Source: Solibacillus sp. FSL K6-1523
GTDB taxonomy: Bacteria; Bacillota; Bacilli; Bacillales_A; Planococcaceae
DNA: 64,000 nucleotides
NCBI RefSeq assembly: GCF_038005225.1
Contig: NZ_JBBOSU010000001.1
Coordinates: 2,964,001 to 3,028,000 of the forward strand
Direction of reading: 5' to 3'
Below the pieces are notes generated by a model. The model worked only from the letters and a program-made list of their open reading frames with translations, was not told the DNA's origin and ran no database searches. Each line of letters opens with the position of its first letter. Within the stretch, counting starts at the first letter, position 1. Positions 35,879 to 45,940 of the stretch are shown one piece after another. A program made the translations under genes and the position numbers.

Positions 35879-36514
35879 TTACACAATTGAATTAGATTCA
35901 AGAATTGTTTTTATTTTTGTGACCATTAAATCAATTGCCACGTTGTTTCCGCCACCTTCTGGAATGATGACATCTGCATAACGTTTTGTTGGTTCAATGA
36001 ACATATTATGCATTGGGCGAACCGCTGTTAAATATTGTTCGATAACCGAATCAGCCGTACGTCCACGCTCTTTAATATCACGTTGAATACGACGAATAAT
36101 ACGTAAATCTGAATCCGTGTCAACAAAAAGCTTAATGTCCATTAAATTACGTAGGCGTTCATCTTCTAATACGAGAATACCTTCAATAATGATAACATCC
36201 TGTGGTTCAACGGTAATCACTTCTTCTGAACGCGTATGGTTGACGTAATCGTAGACCGGTTTTTCAATCGCTTCGTAATCAAGTAATGTATGAATATGCT
36301 CAATTAATAAATCATTATCAAAAGCTAAAGGATGGTCATAATTTGTTTCAAGACGTTGCTCAAATGTCATATGACTTTGATCCTTATAATAATAATCTTG
36401 TTCAATGACAACAACTGAATGCTCACGGTAGACATCGTAAATGGCTTTCGTTACACTCGTTTTCCCCGAGCATGAACCACCTGCAATCCCGATAACAACT
36501 GGGCGCTTTTTCAT
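35879..36514 (-). CDS. udk: uridine kinase
   Basis: A 211-residue kinase that phosphorylates uridine and cytidine with GTP or ATP in pyrimidine salvage. The P-loop [12 protein letters not shown] begins at residue 8; DHPLAFD and the RIIRRIQRD segment are family features. Its start follows the trhP2 stop directly, so it belongs to the same operon. Confidence 0.97.
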   Translation of the reverse strand: MKKRPVVIGIAGGSCSGKTSVTKAIYDVYREHSVVVIEQDYYYKDQSHMTFEQRLETNYDHPLAFDNDLLIEHIHTLLDYEAIEKPVYDYVNHTRSEEVITVEPQDVIIIEGILVLEDERLRNLMDIKLFVDTDSDLRIIRRIQRDIKERGRTADSVIEQYLTAVRPMHNMFIEPTKRYADVIIPEGGGNNVAIDLMVTKIKTILESNSIV

Positions 36515-37792
36515 TTACTTATTCTCCTTTCGCATCATGTCGAGTTCTGTCACTGGTTGTTCGACTTTAAATTTCACAATTTGTAACGGGTGGCGCGCAA
36601 CATCTAACTCTTCGCCTTTTTCATCCCAAAGTTGTCCAACAGTTTGTTCGAATGTTTCCATGTTTGGACCGAAAAATTCAATTGTATCTCCCGGTTTGAA
36701 GTAGTTACGTTGCTCTAATGTGACCATTTGTGTGTCCGCATCGTAATCCAACACAAGACCAGCGAAGTCCCACTTCATTTTATGTGAATGGAAGCCGAAC
36801 ATTTGTTGTTTGTAGCTCGGTTCGCCTTCAAAGAATGATGACGCAGCAGCACGGTTTGCACAGCGCGCTAGTTCTTCCAACCATTCTTTTTTAATTTTAA
36901 AGTTGATAGGGTCCGCGCAGTAAGCATCAATGACTTTACGGTATACAGAAATAACCGTTGCTACGTAGTGAATTGATTTCATACGTCCTTCTACTTTTAA
37001 TGAATCAATGCCAAGCTCAATCATATGTGGAATTGATTCGATTAATTTTAAATCTTTCGGACTCATGGCGAATGGTGCTTCACCTTCATTAAACAATGCT
37101 ACTTCTTCCCCGTCATTGTTTTCATATAAATCATAGTCCCAACGGCAAGATTGGCAACAACCGCCTCGATTCGAGTCACGCGCTGTCATATGGTTCGACA
37201 ATGTACAGCGACCTGAGTACGCAATACACATTGCACCGTGTACGAATGCCTCGATTTCAACATCTACTTTTTCTTTCATTTTCAGCATTTCTTCCCCACC
37301 CACTTCACGGGCAAGTACAACACGCTCTAAACCTTCATCCTTCCAGTACTTCACAGCTTTCCAGTTCGATAATGATTGCTGTGTCGAAAGGTGGATTTCT
37401 AGTTTTGGTGCAACTTTTTTACATGTTTCGATAATTAAAGGGTCCGCTACGATAATTCCCTTTACACCAGCACCTTCAATATCTTGTAAATATTCTTCAA
37501 GGCCGTCCATATTTTCATTGTGCGCAAAAATATTCGTCGTTACATAAATGACTGCACCATATTTTTCGGCGAATTCAACGCCTTCTTTCATTTCGTCAAT
37601 CGTGAAGTTGCCTGCATTAGAACGTAAACCGAATTCTTGTCCACCAATAAATACAGCATCTGCTCCGTAATGCACAGCTACTTTTAATTTTTCTAAACTA
37701 CCCGCAGGTGCTAATAGCTCTGGTTTTTTCGTAATAACTGTTTGACCGTCTACTGTTGAACGGATTTTTTCGTTTTGAATTAATTGAAGCAT
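36515..37792 (-). CDS. trhP2: tRNA U34 hydroxylation protein TrhP2 (U32 peptidase-like, YrrO)
   Basis: A 425-residue U32 'peptidase' family protein. Bacillus work assigns the YrrN/YrrO pair to prephenate-dependent formation of 5-hydroxyuridine at tRNA position 34. Family marks: ELLAPAGSLEKLK near residue 25, GGQEFGLRSNAGNF, and the Cys-rich MCIAYSGRCTLSN ... GGCCQSCRW that may bind an Fe-S cluster. It directly follows trhP1 and trmR. Confidence 0.94.
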   Translation of the reverse strand: MLQLIQNEKIRSTVDGQTVITKKPELLAPAGSLEKLKVAVHYGADAVFIGGQEFGLRSNAGNFTIDEMKEGVEFAEKYGAVIYVTTNIFAHNENMDGLEEYLQDIEGAGVKGIIVADPLIIETCKKVAPKLEIHLSTQQSLSNWKAVKYWKDEGLERVVLAREVGGEEMLKMKEKVDVEIEAFVHGAMCIAYSGRCTLSNHMTARDSNRGGCCQSCRWDYDLYENNDGEEVALFNEGEAPFAMSPKDLKLIESIPHMIELGIDSLKVEGRMKSIHYVATVISVYRKVIDAYCADPINFKIKKEWLEELARCANRAAASSFFEGEPSYKQQMFGFHSHKMKWDFAGLVLDYDADTQMVTLEQRNYFKPGDTIEFFGPNMETFEQTVGQLWDEKGEELDVARHPLQIVKFKVEQPVTELDMMRKENK

Positions 37793-37809
37793 CTGTTACG
37801 CTCCCCTTC

Positions 37810-38742
37810 CTAGTATACTGTTTCTTTATAGATGAATCCTGTGTCCAGTGGGCGTAAAGCTGGCTGAATGGCCTCAATTTGCTCAAATAACTCAGTTTTA
37901 ATGTCCTCGTATGCATCTTCACCTTGGTCAAAGTAAGCATCGATTGCTTGACGATATAAATTCGTTACCGTTACGACATAGTCAAATGTGTGAAGAACAC
38001 TATCAATTTTCAACGAATCAATACCTGCTTCGAATAATTCATTTAATTCTTCGATAATGCACATATCATTTGGTGAGAAGATGTGTGTACCATTTAAATC
38101 TTCATAAATTGGGTATTTATTTTTACGCTCTTTGTCATGTAAGAACATATTTTTTTGGTCTTTACGGTTTTCAATTTCCATTGCTTCATCGCGATATAAG
38201 AAATAGTTCCCTAGCAATGAACGCTTCGATTGGAACATGCATGTCATGCCGTGCACTTGCACTTCGATTTCATGCGTTGTATTTTCTTTAATTTCAATCA
38301 CTTCATCCACTGAAAGCTCACGCGCTAATACGGCACGCTTACTACCACGCTCACCCCAATAGTTTACTTGGAACCAGTTTGTAGCAATCGTTTCAGGACT
38401 CCAATGTAGAGGAATCGTAATACCTTGTTCACGAGCCGACATGACAACCGCTGGATCACCGAATAATAATGCGTCCACGCCAATTCGTTGCATTTCTAAC
38501 ACATACGCGTCTAATGCATCAATGCGGTCATTATGGAAAATCGCGTTTACTGCGACATACACTTTTTTACCTGCAGCATGAATGATTGCCGTTGCTTCTT
38601 CTACTTGTGCTACTGTAAAATCTCCAGCTAAACGTAGGCCAAATTTTTGTTCACCTATGACAAATGCATCCGCACCTGCTTGTAGTAATGCTTTTATATG
38701 TTCCACCGATTGTGGCGTTACTAATAATTCTGGTTTCTTCAC
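37810..38742 (-). CDS. trhP1: tRNA U34 hydroxylation protein TrhP1 (U32 peptidase-like, YrrN)
   Basis: A 310-residue U32 family protein, paralogous to but shorter than TrhP2. It shows ELLVTPQSVEHIKALL and GEQKFGLRLAGDFT at the start; the Cys cluster of TrhP2 is largely absent (one Cys in HGMTCMFQSKR). It probably works with TrhP2 in tRNA hydroxylation. The start is GTG 38742; the ribosome binding site overlaps the trmR stop. Confidence 0.93.
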   Translation of the reverse strand: MKKPELLVTPQSVEHIKALLQAGADAFVIGEQKFGLRLAGDFTVAQVEEATAIIHAAGKKVYVAVNAIFHNDRIDALDAYVLEMQRIGVDALLFGDPAVVMSAREQGITIPLHWSPETIATNWFQVNYWGERGSKRAVLARELSVDEVIEIKENTTHEIEVQVHGMTCMFQSKRSLLGNYFLYRDEAMEIENRKDQKNMFLHDKERKNKYPIYEDLNGTHIFSPNDMCIIEELNELFEAGIDSLKIDSVLHTFDYVVTVTNLYRQAIDAYFDQGEDAYEDIKTELFEQIEAIQPALRPLDTGFIYKETVY

Positions 38743-38748
38743 CTTTCG

Positions 38749-39381
38749 TCACCTCTTCAAACAAATTAACAATCCATCGCCAACTGGGAAAAATGCGCTC
38801 GTATAATCCGGATGCGCCATAATCCAGTCAGAAAACGTTTTTAAGTTGCGGATCATCGTTCTTTTTCTTCTCGGTACTTCTTTAATATCTAAGTCTGAAA
38901 GTCCGTGCATATACATATTATCGATATATAATACGCCACCCGATGGTACGAGCGGTGAATATTTTTCGAAAAACTTTAAGTATTGGCCTTTCGCCGCATC
39001 AATAAAAACGGCATCAAAAGTAGATGGAATCTCTTCAAGTTCTACTTCTAACGCATCACCTTCAATTACCTGTATGCGATTTGCTTCTGCTGACCTGGCG
39101 ATAAACGCTTTTGCATGTTGAACACGGGCCTCATCTCGCTCAATCGTCACGATCTGACATTGTGGCAATGCTTGTGCCATACGTATTGCCGAATAACCGA
39201 TTGCTGTTCCGATTTCTAATATGCTTTGCGGTTTTTGAATGCGCAGTAATTGATTCAATGATTCAATACCAGCTAATTGCATAATAGGCACATGATTTTC
39301 CTGTGCAAATCGTTCCATTTCAAGCAGTAATTCATCACGATCCGATATGAAAGAAGCGATATACGCATCTGATAATTCCAT
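38749..39381 (-). CDS. trmR: tRNA 5-hydroxyuridine methyltransferase TrmR (YrrM)
   Basis: A 210-residue SAM-dependent O-methyltransferase that converts 5-hydroxyuridine to 5-methoxyuridine at wobble U34. Motif I is ILEIGTAIGYSAIRM near residue 55; VFIDAAKGQYLKFF holds the metal-binding Asp of the COMT-like fold. It leads the trmR-trhP1-trhP2-udk group, so both steps of mo5U formation are encoded together. Confidence 0.94.
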   Translation of the reverse strand: MELSDAYIASFISDRDELLLEMERFAQENHVPIMQLAGIESLNQLLRIQKPQSILEIGTAIGYSAIRMAQALPQCQIVTIERDEARVQHAKAFIARSAEANRIQVIEGDALEVELEEIPSTFDAVFIDAAKGQYLKFFEKYSPLVPSGGVLYIDNMYMHGLSDLDIKEVPRRKRTMIRNLKTFSDWIMAHPDYTSAFFPVGDGLLICLKR

Positions 39382-39526
39382 TCGTTAAACCCCTTTTAGC
39401 TGTTTATAGGCGCATTCTTTTTCCATGCATGAAATTCCATGAAAAAAGACGAAACTTAGTTGTTTGCGCCTACAATAAATTATATATTAGGACAAAAAAT
39501 CACAACTTATAATAGCATGAAAAGAA

Positions 39527-39590
39527 AAGGAATGCGAATTATCTTTACTAATTCCGCCTTTAGAGAGGAAAGTAAAGCATTCGATTCCTT
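39527..39590 (-). terminator. terminator of mltG
   Basis: A long interrupted stem (AAGGAAT, GAAT, CTTTACT and CCT pairing with AGG, AGTAAAG, ATTC and ATTCCTT) followed on the minus strand by TTTTCTTTTC, 40 bases after the mltG stop. Confidence 0.65.
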
Positions 39591-39630
39591 TCACAACATC
39601 GTGTTGGCTCAAGCCCCTATAGATGTCAAT

Positions 39631-40749
39631 TTAGCGTAAATACTTCTCAATATTTACTAAGTGTTCTTCATAGGTTTTGGCAAAATGATTCGTGCCTTCC
39701 TTATCCGCTAAGAAGAATAAATAGTCCGTTTGTGATGGATTTAATGTTGCCTCGATTGAAGACTTCCCGGCACCTGCAATTGGTCCTGGTGGCAAGCCTA
39801 CGTTTTTATACGTATTATAGGCATTCTCTACTTCTAAATCTTCATACAATACACGATCCTTGTGCGAGCCGAGTGCGTAAAGTACAGTCGGGTCCGTCTG
39901 CAGCATCATATCAATGGCCATTCGGTTAAAGAAAACACTCGCGATTGTTTCACGGTCGGTTTTCGCTGTCGCTTCTTCTTCTAATAAGGAAGCAAATGTT
40001 AGTAGCTCATGTACAGACATCTCTTTTTCAATTAGTACCGATTCGAATTCAGAAATAATTGAATCCGTCGCACTTAACATCTTTTTAATAATTTCGTCCA
40101 AGCTTGGGTTTTCTTCAAAGAAAGAATAGGTCGCTGGATATAAATACCCTTCCAGTGCAAAGCGGACGTTTTCGCCAAAAATCGCTTCTGTTAATAAATC
40201 AGGATAATCGACCATTAGTTGCTTAATATACGCTTCATCTGTCACTTTTTTCATAAAATCAGCTGCTTTATGTTGCGTATTTTTTTCGATGATTTTCGAA
40301 ACTTGCTCTAATGTTAAGCCTTCCGGGATAGTTACTGTAAATACAGGCTCACGATAAACTCGTCCAGTTTTTAAACTTTCAATAATTTCGTCAAGTGTCA
40401 TTGACTGTGTTAATGAATAATTACCAGCCTGGAATTCGGATTCATTTTTAAATTTCGTATAATATTTAAAAACGCGCGCATCTTGAACGATTTTATGCTC
40501 TTCTAAAATTTTCGAAATTAAAGTAATACCAGACCCCATCGGAATTTCAATTTCAATTTTTATATCTGATTCTGGATTTACTGGTTTCAATGCAGAAGAT
40601 ATATAGCTATAGGCAAAGTAGCCGCCAATTGCAAGTAGAATGAGAGCAATAAGCGCGACAACTAATACAATTTTTCGCACGATTTTAATTTCTCCCTTTC
40701 TATCTTTCATTTTTTTAAACATTTCTTGTTTTTGTTCATCTTTTATCAC
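39631..40749 (-). CDS. mltG: endolytic peptidoglycan transglycosylase MltG (YrrL)
   Basis: A 372-residue YceG-family enzyme that cleaves nascent glycan strands and may set their length. One membrane helix (about residues 27-49) is followed by a LysM-like region (TVTIPEGLTLEQVSKII) and the catalytic domain with FASLLEEEA, whose first Glu matches the active-site Glu, and QTDPTVLYALG. The start is GTG 40749 behind AAGGGGGG. Confidence 0.95.
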   Translation of the reverse strand: MIKDEQKQEMFKKMKDRKGEIKIVRKIVLVVALIALILLAIGGYFAYSYISSALKPVNPESDIKIEIEIPMGSGITLISKILEEHKIVQDARVFKYYTKFKNESEFQAGNYSLTQSMTLDEIIESLKTGRVYREPVFTVTIPEGLTLEQVSKIIEKNTQHKAADFMKKVTDEAYIKQLMVDYPDLLTEAIFGENVRFALEGYLYPATYSFFEENPSLDEIIKKMLSATDSIISEFESVLIEKEMSVHELLTFASLLEEEATAKTDRETIASVFFNRMAIDMMLQTDPTVLYALGSHKDRVLYEDLEVENAYNTYKNVGLPPGPIAGAGKSSIEATLNPSQTDYLFFLADKEGTNHFAKTYEEHLVNIEKYLR

Positions 40750-40898
40750 GGGTGTCCCCCCTTATTCTCTACATATGATACAAAATATTTCTACTTGATA
40801 CAATCAAACAAGCGAAACTAATACAAGTTTCTAGTTTTCGCGACATAATTTCAGACGTAATCTGACTTATTTAGTTCAAAATATATTGTTAACACATC

Positions 40899-40928
40899 GA
40901 AAAGGTCCTAAACAATTGTTTAGGACCT
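40899..40928 (-). terminator. terminator of the DUF1292 gene
   Basis: A perfect 26-base palindrome centred on CAATTG (AGGTCCTAAACAA/TTGTTTAGGACCT) followed on the minus strand by TTTTCG. Confidence 0.9.
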
Positions 40929-40958
40929 GCTCATTACTAAATTTTCACATTCACAAGA

Positions 40959-41471
40959 TTATTGTTGCGCTAATGATGCTAATACTTCTTCTACCATTGC
41001 CCACTCTTCATCTGTTTCAATTGGTAGTAAATCTGCTACTTCACCATTTTCACCAGCAATAAATGCAGAAGCAAAAACTTCATCTAAATTTGGTACTTCA
41101 TCTTCTACGATTGCATAAAACAAGTAATCTTTATTGTTGCGTTCAAAACGGTGTAAAATTTGGCACATAATTTCTTCATCTTCATCATTTGTAATCGTGA
41201 AGTAGTTCGTTTGATCTGCACCAAACTCGCTAATTAATGTGTTCATTACTTCTTCTACCATTGCCCATTCTTCATCCGTTTCAAGGTCTGCAAAATCAGC
41301 CATTTCGCCATTTTCATCTAATTCAAAACGCAATGCCGATACACCCGCATCCTCGTCGCCTACTAATGAAAATAAAACGTAAGAATGATCATCTGAATCA
41401 AATGTAAAAACAACGCGACATTGCTGCTCCCCGCCATCTTCCGTTTGTAATACAAAAATTTGTTCTTCCAT
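40959..41471 (-). CDS. tandem-duplicated DUF1292 protein, 170 aa
   Basis: An unusual version of the YrzB/DUF1292 family: two copies of the ~80-residue domain in one chain. Copy 1 (residues 1-83) ends ETDEEWAMVEEVMNTL and copy 2 (about 90-170) ends ETDEEWAMVEEVLASL, so the C-terminal motif is repeated almost exactly. Each copy starts with a strand-rich VLQTEDGGEQQCRV or TITNDEDEEIMCQI segment. The protein is very acidic. ATG 41471 has AGGAGGAAAT upstream. Function unknown; it follows the single-domain paralogue. Confidence 0.88.
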   Translation of the reverse strand: MEEQIFVLQTEDGGEQQCRVVFTFDSDDHSYVLFSLVGDEDAGVSALRFELDENGEMADFADLETDEEWAMVEEVMNTLISEFGADQTNYFTITNDEDEEIMCQILHRFERNNKDYLFYAIVEDEVPNLDEVFASAFIAGENGEVADLLPIETDEEWAMVEEVLASLAQQ

Positions 41472-41603
41472 CGTTGATTTCCTCCTAAATAGCAAAACAG
41501 AGTCAGCAACTGCCTCCTCTGTTTTAGCAAGACTTCCCTTATACAATGTATGAGGTCTTGTCCGTCGTTATGTGGATTTCCCTACAAACTGTTAAACGTT
41601 AAA

Positions 41604-41891
41604 TTATTCTTCGCCTAGCTCGTCTTCAATCGCATTTAAAACGCTCTCGATTAAATCCCATTCAGCTTCTGTTTCGATTGGCTCTAATTCGCCATCTTCA
41701 CCGTTTTCAGCTGGCACAAATGATGATGCGAAAATTTCTACAGCACCTTCTGCGTCTTCTTCAGCACCTACTAATGAATATAATACGTACGATTTACCGA
41801 ATTCTTCTGAATCGAATGTGTGTAAAATTTCGCAAAGTTGTTCGTTACCGTTTTCGTCTACTACTGTAATTTGATGTTGTTGTTCTGACAT
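41604..41891 (-). CDS. yrzB: DUF1292 family protein (YrzB)
   Basis: A 95-residue acidic protein, the usual single-domain member of the family, with [14 protein letters not shown] near the start and [16 protein letters not shown] at the end. The ireB-ruvX-yrzB order is conserved in Bacilli, but the protein's role is not known. It resembles each half of its neighbour at 40959-41471. Confidence 0.92.
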   Translation of the reverse strand: MSEQQHQITVVDENGNEQLCEILHTFDSEEFGKSYVLYSLVGAEEDAEGAVEIFASSFVPAENGEDGELEPIETEAEWDLIESVLNAIEDELGEE

Positions 41892-41955
41892 TAATTGTCA
41901 CCTCTTCATAATATTAAGGCCAAGCCTCGATCCATCTGCTGTTTTACCTGCAAAT

Positions 41956-42372
41956 TTAGTTTTTGCTGTCTAAATATCCTTGTAAAATCATGACAGCTGC
42001 CATTTTATCAATGACTTGTTTGCGTTTTTTTCGGCTTACGTCTGCTTCGATTAGCATACGTTCTGCCGCCATCGTTGTTAAGCGTTCATCCCAAAGCTTT
42101 ACAGGGAACCCGAAAGTCTCTTCTAAAAGCTGTTTATAGGCTTCAGATGCTTCCCCACGAGGTCCCACTGTATTATTCATGTTCTTTGGATACCCAACAA
42201 CAAATTCTGTTACACTATGCTCATTGACAAGCTCTTTAATACGAGGTATGCCAAATTCGCCGACTGCTTCATTAATTTTAATTGTTTCAATGCCTTGAGC
42301 AGTCCAGCCAAACGCATCGCTAATTGCAACGCCGACTGTTTTAGAGCCGACGTCTAAACCCATAATTCTCAT
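41956..42372 (-). CDS. ruvX: Holliday junction resolvase-like protein RuvX (YqgF)
   Basis: A 138-residue RNase H-fold protein linked to pre-16S rRNA 5' processing and possibly junction resolution. [15 protein letters not shown] holds the first catalytic Asp; VVGYPKNMN and [13 protein letters not shown] are family motifs. It overlaps ireB by 4 bases. Confidence 0.96.
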   Translation of the reverse strand: MRIMGLDVGSKTVGVAISDAFGWTAQGIETIKINEAVGEFGIPRIKELVNEHSVTEFVVGYPKNMNNTVGPRGEASEAYKQLLEETFGFPVKLWDERLTTMAAERMLIEADVSRKKRKQVIDKMAAVMILQGYLDSKN

Positions 42373-42641
42373 TTGTCCGCCTCGGTATTCTTTCTAATGT
42401 AAAATTTTACGAGCTCTTCTAAAATTTCATCTCGCTCTAGCTTGCGGATTACATTGCGTGCGTCTTGGTGGCGAGGGATGTATGCCGGGTCACCAGATAA
42501 TAAATAACCTACAATTTGGTTAGTTGGATTGTAGCCTTTTTCCTCTAATGACGAATACACCTTCAACATCACTTGCTTTACTTCTTGTTCCATTGACTCT
42601 TCAGGAAAACTAAATTTCATCGTTTGATCGAAAGAACTCAA
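42369..42641 (-). CDS. ireB: IreB family regulatory phosphoprotein (YrzL)
   Basis: A 90-residue member of UPF0297. In Enterococcus IreB is a substrate of the Ser/Thr kinase IreK and lowers cephalosporin resistance; the Bacillus role is unclear. [20 protein letters not shown] near residue 43 is the hallmark segment. It starts with TTG at 42641, 6 bases after GAGGTG, giving the family N-terminus SSFDQTMKF. Confidence 0.94.
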   Translation of the reverse strand: MSSFDQTMKFSFPEESMEQEVKQVMLKVYSSLEEKGYNPTNQIVGYLLSGDPAYIPRHQDARNVIRKLERDEILEELVKFYIRKNTEADK

Positions 42642-42701
42642 GACCAGCACCTCGCTTTCAGCAATAGAGAGATGGAATATAGAACCATCTCCATTTTCTC
42701 T

Positions 42702-42730
42702 ATTATATCCTATTCATCCATGCACTTCAA
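42702..42730 (-). promoter_or_regulatory. sigma-A promoter of ireB-ruvX-yrzB
   Basis: On the minus strand TTGAAG (42725-42730), a 17-base spacer and a perfect TATAAT (42702-42707). The leader starts with a nested hairpin (GAGATGG/CCATCTC within AATAGAG/CTCTATT, 42664-42703). Confidence 0.65.
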
Positions 42731-42786
42731 ATATGCTTATTTACTTTTACCGATAAACTATATTTTATTCAAGTACTCGTAAACAA

Positions 42787-45459
42787 TTAGAATGTTTTTA
42801 CAAGCTCATAAACAGCTGTTAATGCGTCGTCTAATTTCGTTGCATCTTTCGCACCAGCCATCGCCATATCTGGGCGTCCGCCACCTTTACCGTCACATGC
42901 TTCCGCAACCATTTTCACGATATTTCCTGCATGGTGCTGACCACCTACGATATCTTTCGTTACACCCGCACATAGCATTACTTTATCATCTGCTACTGCA
43001 CCAAGGACAATAATCGCTGCATCCATTTTTTCTTTCAAGTCATCCATCATTTGACGCAATTGATTATTATCTTTTGCTTCAACGCGTGTTGCTAATACAG
43101 TGACATCACCAATTTTTTGAGCTGCATCAATGATTGCACCCGCTTGCGCATTGGCCATTTTTTGAGATAATGACTCGTTCTCACGTTGTAATTCTTTGTA
43201 ATCTGCTTGTAATGATGCGACGCGTGTTGCAACATCTTTTGGATTTGCTTTTAATAAAGCCGCTGCTTCATTTAAAATCGCTTCTTCTTCTTTCACAGCT
43301 AAGTAAGCTGCTTTTCCTGTTACTGCTTCGATACGACGTGTCCCCGCTCCGATACCGCCTTCTGAAACAATTTTGAAGAAACCAATTTCAGACGAACGTT
43401 GCACGTGTAAACCACCGCAAAGTTCGATTGAATAATCTGATACCGCTACTACGCGTACAACATCACCGTATTTCTCACCGAATAATGCCATTGCACCCAT
43501 CGCTTTTGCTTCGTCAATCGCCATTTCTTGTACGACTACTTCGATATCTTCCCAAATTTTTTCGTTCACTGCACGTTCCACTTGAGCTAACTCTTCCTTC
43601 GTAGCTTGGCCGAAATGTGAGAAGTCAAAACGTAGTCGATCTGGACCAACATAAGAACCTGCTTGTGCAACGTGGTCTCCTAAAACATCTTTAAGTGCAC
43701 GGTGCATTAAGTGTGTTGCTGTATGGTTTTTCAAAATAAGTGTACGTTTTTCACGGTCAACATGCGCTGTCATCGTTTCTCCAACATGCATTTCACCTGA
43801 TTCGATGAACACTGTATGCAACGGTTGACCATTTGGCGCTTTTTGAACATCTTTTACAAGTGCTTTAAAGCCATCTGATTCAATGACACCTGTATCGGCA
43901 ATTTGTCCACCCATTTCCGTGTAGAATGGTGTTTCAGAAAGGATTACTAACGCTTCTTGTCCTTCTGTAGCCGCTTGTGCTTCTTGACCATCTACAACGA
44001 TTGCTGCAACAGTACCCGTTGTTTCAAGCACATTGTATACATATGTTGATTCTTGCTTTAAGTTCGCTAATACTTCATTTTGCACTTGCATTGAATCAAC
44101 ATCTGCACGCGCATTACGAGCACGGTTACGTTGTTCTTCCATCGCTGATTCAAAGCCTTCATGATCAACTGTCATGCCTACTTCTTCAGCATACTCTTCT
44201 GTTAATTCGATTGGGAAACCGAATGTATCATATAAACGGAACGCATCTGCACCCGGAATAATTGTTTCGCCTTTTGCTTTTTGGCTTTGCGCAACTTCAT
44301 TGAAAATAGCTAAACCGCCATCTAATGTTTCATGGAAACGAACTTCTTCATTTTTAATAACACGTTGAATGAACGCTTCTTTTTCTTTTACTTGTGGATA
44401 GAAATCTTCCATAATCGCGCCAACAGTTGGAACTAATTCAAACATAAACGGTTTTTCTATACCGATTTGTTTTGCATAGCGCACTGCACGACGTAATAAA
44501 CGACGTAATACATATCCGCGTCCTTCATTTGATGGTAATGCACCATCACCAATTGCGAAAGCAACTGTACGAATATGGTCCGCAATAACTTTGAATGGTG
44601 TATTAATATCTTCAGCCGAACCAAAAATTTCTTTTAAATCTACTTCATTTGGACGCATATAGTTGCGGTTCGCAAATTTTTCTACGTTTTCAATGATTGG
44701 CATGAAAAGGTCTGTATCGAAGTTCGTTGGTACATTTTGAATAACCGAAACGATTCGCTCAAGTCCCATACCTGTATCAATATTTTGCTTCGGTAGTGGC
44801 GTATATGTGTTGTCTGGATTGTGGTTAAATTGTGAGAACACAAGGTTCCAAATTTCTAAATAACGCTCATTTTCGCCACCAGCGTACATTTCCTCTTCAG
44901 GTGCACCAAAGCCGTATACTTCTCCACGATCGTAGAAGATTTCAGAGTTTGGACCAGATGGACCTTCTCCGATATCCCAGAAGTTTCCTTCCAAACGGAT
45001 TAAGCGCTCCTTTGGAATGCCAATTTCATCATGCCAAACATCGTATGCTTCTTGGTCTTCTGGATGAATTGTGATCGATAATTTATCCGCTTCAAAGCCC
45101 ATCCACTTTTCATCTGTAAGGAATTCCCATGCATAGTGAATTGCTTCTTTTTTGAAGTAATCACCGATTGAAAAGTTTCCTAACATTTCAAAGAACGTAT
45201 GGTGACGCGCTGTTTTACCTACGTTTTCAATGTCGTTTGTACGAATTGATTTTTGCGCATTTGTAATACGTGGATTATCCGGAATGATACGACCATCAAA
45301 GTAAGGCTTTAAAGTCGCAACACCTGAGTTAATCCATAATAGTGACGGATCGTTAATTGGCACAAGTGGTGCAGATGGTTCATGGTGATGTCCTTTTTCT
45401 TTAAAAAATTCTAAAAAGAGACGACGAATTTCTGTTGCTGTCATTGATTTTGTTGGCAT
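42787..45459 (-). CDS. alaS: alanyl-tRNA synthetase
   Basis: An 890-residue class II synthetase of full length. Order: catalytic domain ([30 protein letters not shown] motif 2), tRNA-recognition domain, editing domain with zinc-site motifs HTATHLMH and ELCGGLHV, and C-terminal DHHA1 domain ([14 protein letters not shown]). The start has AGGAGG 9 bases upstream. Expression is under the T-box leader just upstream, so uncharged tRNA-Ala should raise it. Confidence 0.98.
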   Translation of the reverse strand: MPTKSMTATEIRRLFLEFFKEKGHHHEPSAPLVPINDPSLLWINSGVATLKPYFDGRIIPDNPRITNAQKSIRTNDIENVGKTARHHTFFEMLGNFSIGDYFKKEAIHYAWEFLTDEKWMGFEADKLSITIHPEDQEAYDVWHDEIGIPKERLIRLEGNFWDIGEGPSGPNSEIFYDRGEVYGFGAPEEEMYAGGENERYLEIWNLVFSQFNHNPDNTYTPLPKQNIDTGMGLERIVSVIQNVPTNFDTDLFMPIIENVEKFANRNYMRPNEVDLKEIFGSAEDINTPFKVIADHIRTVAFAIGDGALPSNEGRGYVLRRLLRRAVRYAKQIGIEKPFMFELVPTVGAIMEDFYPQVKEKEAFIQRVIKNEEVRFHETLDGGLAIFNEVAQSQKAKGETIIPGADAFRLYDTFGFPIELTEEYAEEVGMTVDHEGFESAMEEQRNRARNARADVDSMQVQNEVLANLKQESTYVYNVLETTGTVAAIVVDGQEAQAATEGQEALVILSETPFYTEMGGQIADTGVIESDGFKALVKDVQKAPNGQPLHTVFIESGEMHVGETMTAHVDREKRTLILKNHTATHLMHRALKDVLGDHVAQAGSYVGPDRLRFDFSHFGQATKEELAQVERAVNEKIWEDIEVVVQEMAIDEAKAMGAMALFGEKYGDVVRVVAVSDYSIELCGGLHVQRSSEIGFFKIVSEGGIGAGTRRIEAVTGKAAYLAVKEEEAILNEAAALLKANPKDVATRVASLQADYKELQRENESLSQKMANAQAGAIIDAAQKIGDVTVLATRVEAKDNNQLRQMMDDLKEKMDAAIIVLGAVADDKVMLCAGVTKDIVGGQHHAGNIVKMVAEACDGKGGGRPDMAMAGAKDATKLDDALTAVYELVKTF

Positions 45460-45509
45460 GCTGTATTTCCTCCTAATTAGTAATGAACGATTATTGATGA
45501 TGTAAACAC

Positions 45510-45835
45510 AAAAAAGCCTCCATCCCTAGTAAAGGGACGAAGACTGTTATCTCGTGGTACCACCCTAATTTATAATGCAATCAAATACGCCGGGGCGTTA
45601 ACTTGATTCAGCTTGTGTTTGCCTACCCATTAACGGATAGGAAATTTGGATTTAACCCTAAATCTTAAGGCAAGGGACTTCCGCTGAATAAAGTTAGACA
45701 CTATATCTCAGTTGCTCGTAACGTGAGCAAACGGCAGGGATTAACTGCACTCTGGAGTAGCTTTCTGAATTACGCTTGTGGAGATTTTCTCAGCCTTGAA
45801 ATCTCTTTCTATACACGTTTGTAAAACATACTTTT
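45510..45835 (-). ncRNA. T-box riboswitch leader of alaS
   Basis: On the minus strand the 14-base T-box AGGGTGGTACCACG lies within 45551-45566, the sequence that pairs with the uncharged tRNA acceptor end. Downstream, CTTCGTCCC...GGGATGGAG and a T-run (45510-45543) form the terminator that the antiterminator excludes. Stem I lies about 45780-45835 (AGAGATTT pairing with AAATCTC). An alanine (GCN) specifier is expected from the gene, but I could not fix its exact position by eye. Boundaries at the 5' end are approximate. Confidence 0.92.
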
Positions 45836-45867
45836 TCCATCATCGTGTTCAATGTATTCTGCTTCTC

Positions 45868-45896
45868 ATTATAAAAAATTGCAGGCAAACTGTCAA
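45868..45896 (-). promoter_or_regulatory. consensus sigma-A promoter of the alaS leader
   Basis: Perfect TTGACA (45891-45896), 17-base spacer, perfect TATAAT (45868-45873) on the minus strand, just upstream of the T-box leader. Confidence 0.85.
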
Positions 45897-45940
45897 TTGG
45901 AATGTTATTCATTTCAAAATAAGGTACCAAAAAAATGATG

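Noticed and set aside
40959-41891. DUF1292 pair as a frameshifted single gene
   Set aside because: Each frame has its own ribosome binding site and complete domains; the repeats are in-frame duplications.
43134-45074. Several plus-strand frames opposite alaS
   Set aside because: Leu/His-rich antisense shadows of a highly conserved synthetase gene, without start signals.
45460-45940. Riboswitch class other than T-box upstream of alaS
   Set aside because: The exact T-box AGGGTGGTACCACG and the position before a tRNA synthetase settle the class.
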